From the NCBI RefSeq assembly GCF_018343775.1, contig NZ_CP074349.1:1168001-1232000 (forward strand): a stretch of DNA of 64,000 nucleotides, in the 5' to 3' direction. The DNA is from Pseudomonas cichorii (GTDB lineage: Bacteria > Pseudomonadota > Gammaproteobacteria > Pseudomonadales > Pseudomonadaceae). This document shows positions 63,015 to 64,000 of this stretch, one piece after another. Position numbers and translations under genes: made by a program. The notes beneath the pieces are model-generated. The model was not told the origin of the DNA. It saw nothing but the letters and a program-made list of their open reading frames with translations, and ran no database searches. Numbering within the stretch: the stretch's first letter is position 1; each line of letters begins with the position of its first letter.

Positions 63015-63770
63015 ATGAATCAAAGTGGTTACCTGTGTCTGGCCTTCATGATCATCGTGGGCTGCCTGAGCTTTTTTCTGCAACCCGAGGCCGCTGGCGT
63101 TTCATTCGCATTGATTGCGCTGTTTTCCTGCAGCTACTTTGTCTACTTCCTGATCAAGAACAACCTGCACCACGGCATCATTCGTGGCCTGCTGCTCTCG
63201 GTGCTGGTCATGGCACTGGCGGTCATCCCGGTTCTGGGCTGGATCGTGGTCATCGGTTTTGTGATCTACAACATATCCAAAGCCGTGGACGGTCTTAAAA
63301 GCCTGATCCCGGACGTGCTCACCAGTGTGGTCATTTACGGCCTGCTGCTTGCCCGACTGGCCTTCGATATTCGTGACCCGTTGGCCATTGCCGTACTTGC
63401 CTGTGCTTATCTGGTGGCTGCGATCATCTATTGCCGAGGCCTCAACGGGCTGACCACCCAGAATGCGCTGTTCAAGATGAGCATCATGTGGCTCTCGATT
63501 CCCTTTGCGGCGCTGACCGTCATTTCCATCGTTTCAGCTCTGGGCAACCTGTTCCGCACCATCAGCTCCACCATCACCCGCACGGTTCTTACGCCTCAAG
63601 TGGTTTCTGCCCACATGCGTGGCGGCATCCAGATTGAGGAATACACCCGCACGATCAGCACCTCCGTCAACGAAACCGTCACGCGAGTCGTGCCAGGTGT
63701 GGGGGGCGTGGTGACAACATCCATGGCCGGCGAAGTGGCACAGAAGGTCAAAGAGGAAAAGCCTGAGTAA
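63015..63770 (+). CDS. Polytopic membrane protein of unknown function
   Basis: A 251-residue protein with about six membrane helices in the first 190 residues (for example YLCLAFMIIVGCLSFFL and VIPVLGWIVVIGFVIYNI). A Thr/Ser/Val-rich soluble tail follows (ISTSVNETVTRVVPGVGGVV, ending KEEKPE). I do not recognise the family. No neighbour suggests a role. Confidence 0.65.
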   Translation: MNQSGYLCLAFMIIVGCLSFFLQPEAAGVSFALIALFSCSYFVYFLIKNNLHHGIIRGLLLSVLVMALAVIPVLGWIVVIGFVIYNISKAVDGLKSLIPDVLTSVVIYGLLLARLAFDIRDPLAIAVLACAYLVAAIIYCRGLNGLTTQNALFKMSIMWLSIPFAALTVISIVSALGNLFRTISSTITRTVLTPQVVSAHMRGGIQIEEYTRTISTSVNETVTRVVPGVGGVVTTSMAGEVAQKVKEEKPE

Positions 63771-63782
63771 TTCGGGGGACGG

Positions 63783-63812
63783 GTCTGGTCGCAGGTTCTG
63801 CTGACGACCAGA
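63783..63812. terminator. Hairpin between convergent genes
   Basis: GTCTGGTCG pairs with CGACCAGAC over 9 bp around a 12-nt loop. It lies between the stop of the membrane protein (63770) and the stop of the minus-strand repeat protein (63833). A long U-run is absent, so termination is plausible but not certain. Confidence 0.5.
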
Positions 63813-63832
63813 CTCCGGATATTCGTTCCAGG

Positions 63833-64000
63833 CTAGAGGTCTTTCTTCACTTCCTTGTCCACATGCTTGTCCGCTTTGTGGCGCTCTTCATCATCGTGCT
63901 TGAGGCCTTTTTCGGCTTCCTTGGCGTCATGCTCGACACCCTTGTCCACTTCACGATTGTCGTGCCGTACGCCTTTCTCCAGCTCGCTTTCAGCAAGGGC
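63833..64000 (-). CDS. C-terminal part of an 11-residue-repeat charged protein
   Basis: The gene enters from the right edge; 55 residues and a TAG stop are visible. They consist of tandem hendecads: ELEKGVRHDNR, EVDKGVEHDAK, EAEKGLKHDDE, ERHKADKHVDK, then EVKKDL. The pattern E-x-x-K-G-x-x-H-D-x-x is very hydrophilic and likely forms an extended or amphipathic helix. Eleven-residue repeats are a hallmark of group 3 LEA-like desiccation-tolerance proteins; the link is by pattern only. The N-terminus is outside the window. Confidence 0.6.
   Translation of the reverse strand, partial: ALAESELEKGVRHDNREVDKGVEHDAKEAEKGLKHDDEERHKADKHVDKEVKKDL

Overview
The window is about 60% G+C, densely coded chromosomal DNA from a fluorescent Pseudomonas. 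The gene order (ECF sigma/FecR/haem receptor/haem oxygenase, then gap-edd-glk-gltR-gtrS, gltBFGK-oprB, hexR/zwf-pgl-eda) is the one I associate with the P. syringae group. This assignment rests on gene content and recalled synteny, not on a database search. I saw no rRNA, tRNA, prophage or insertion sequence.

Layout. 1-2.1 kb: the 5' part of a TyrR/PhhR-type enhancer-binding protein, two small family proteins and a haem oxygenase. 2.2-6.5 kb: a TonB-dependent haem-type receptor with its FecR anti-sigma and FecI sigma factor, headed by a Fur box. 6.5-25.4 kb: the Entner-Doudoroff/glucose regulon. It holds gap against edd-glk-gltR-gtrS around two HexR operators; gltB-gltF-gltG-gltK, oprB and a hexose-phosphate mutarotase; and hexR against zwf-pgl-eda around a third HexR-like site. 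A delta-60 repeat protein sits inside this cluster. 25.5-34.5 kb: two small proteins, a membrane diguanylate cyclase, and a four-gene operon for an RND pump with its own two-component system. 34.8-41.4 kb: a chaperone-usher fimbrial operon (subunit, chaperone, usher, second chaperone, tip adhesin) preceded by a small fimbrial-domain protein. 41.4-51.9 kb: a cysteine-cluster protein, a small periplasmic protein, an acetyltransferase, cheV, dsbB, cyoABCDE and ilvE. 52-57.7 kb: an uncharacterised protein, a chemoreceptor, a PheC-like periplasmic protein, a zinc-independent alcohol dehydrogenase-type oxidoreductase and a two-helix membrane protein. 57.7-58.9 kb: a CRISPR island. 58.9-64 kb: AraC regulator-LysE exporter, RidA-D-amino-acid lyase with a divergent LysR regulator, a membrane protein and the end of an 11-residue-repeat protein.

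The glucose genes form one physiological unit. OprB and GltBFGK import glucose, Glk phosphorylates it, Zwf-Pgl-Edd-Eda run the Entner-Doudoroff pathway, and Gap takes the triose arm. HexR and the GltR/GtrS two-component system control these genes, and A-rich Hfq/Crc-type motifs lie at the ribosome binding regions of gltB and oprB.

The most unusual object is the CRISPR island at 58.0-58.7 kb. It is an orphan type I-F-like array of six 32-nt spacers with no cas gene in the window. It is enclosed by two leader-like arms of 131 bp that face each other as an inverted repeat (about 88% identical, no gaps). Each arm has a consensus IHF site exactly 83 nt from its first repeat. The array's last repeat is a 25-bp hairpin palindrome made from two repeat 5' halves joined head to head. 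A diverged solitary repeat with compensated stem changes lies just outside the right leader. This looks like two opposed I-F arrays fused through the repeat hairpin. The sequence shows the structure directly; its history and function are inference.
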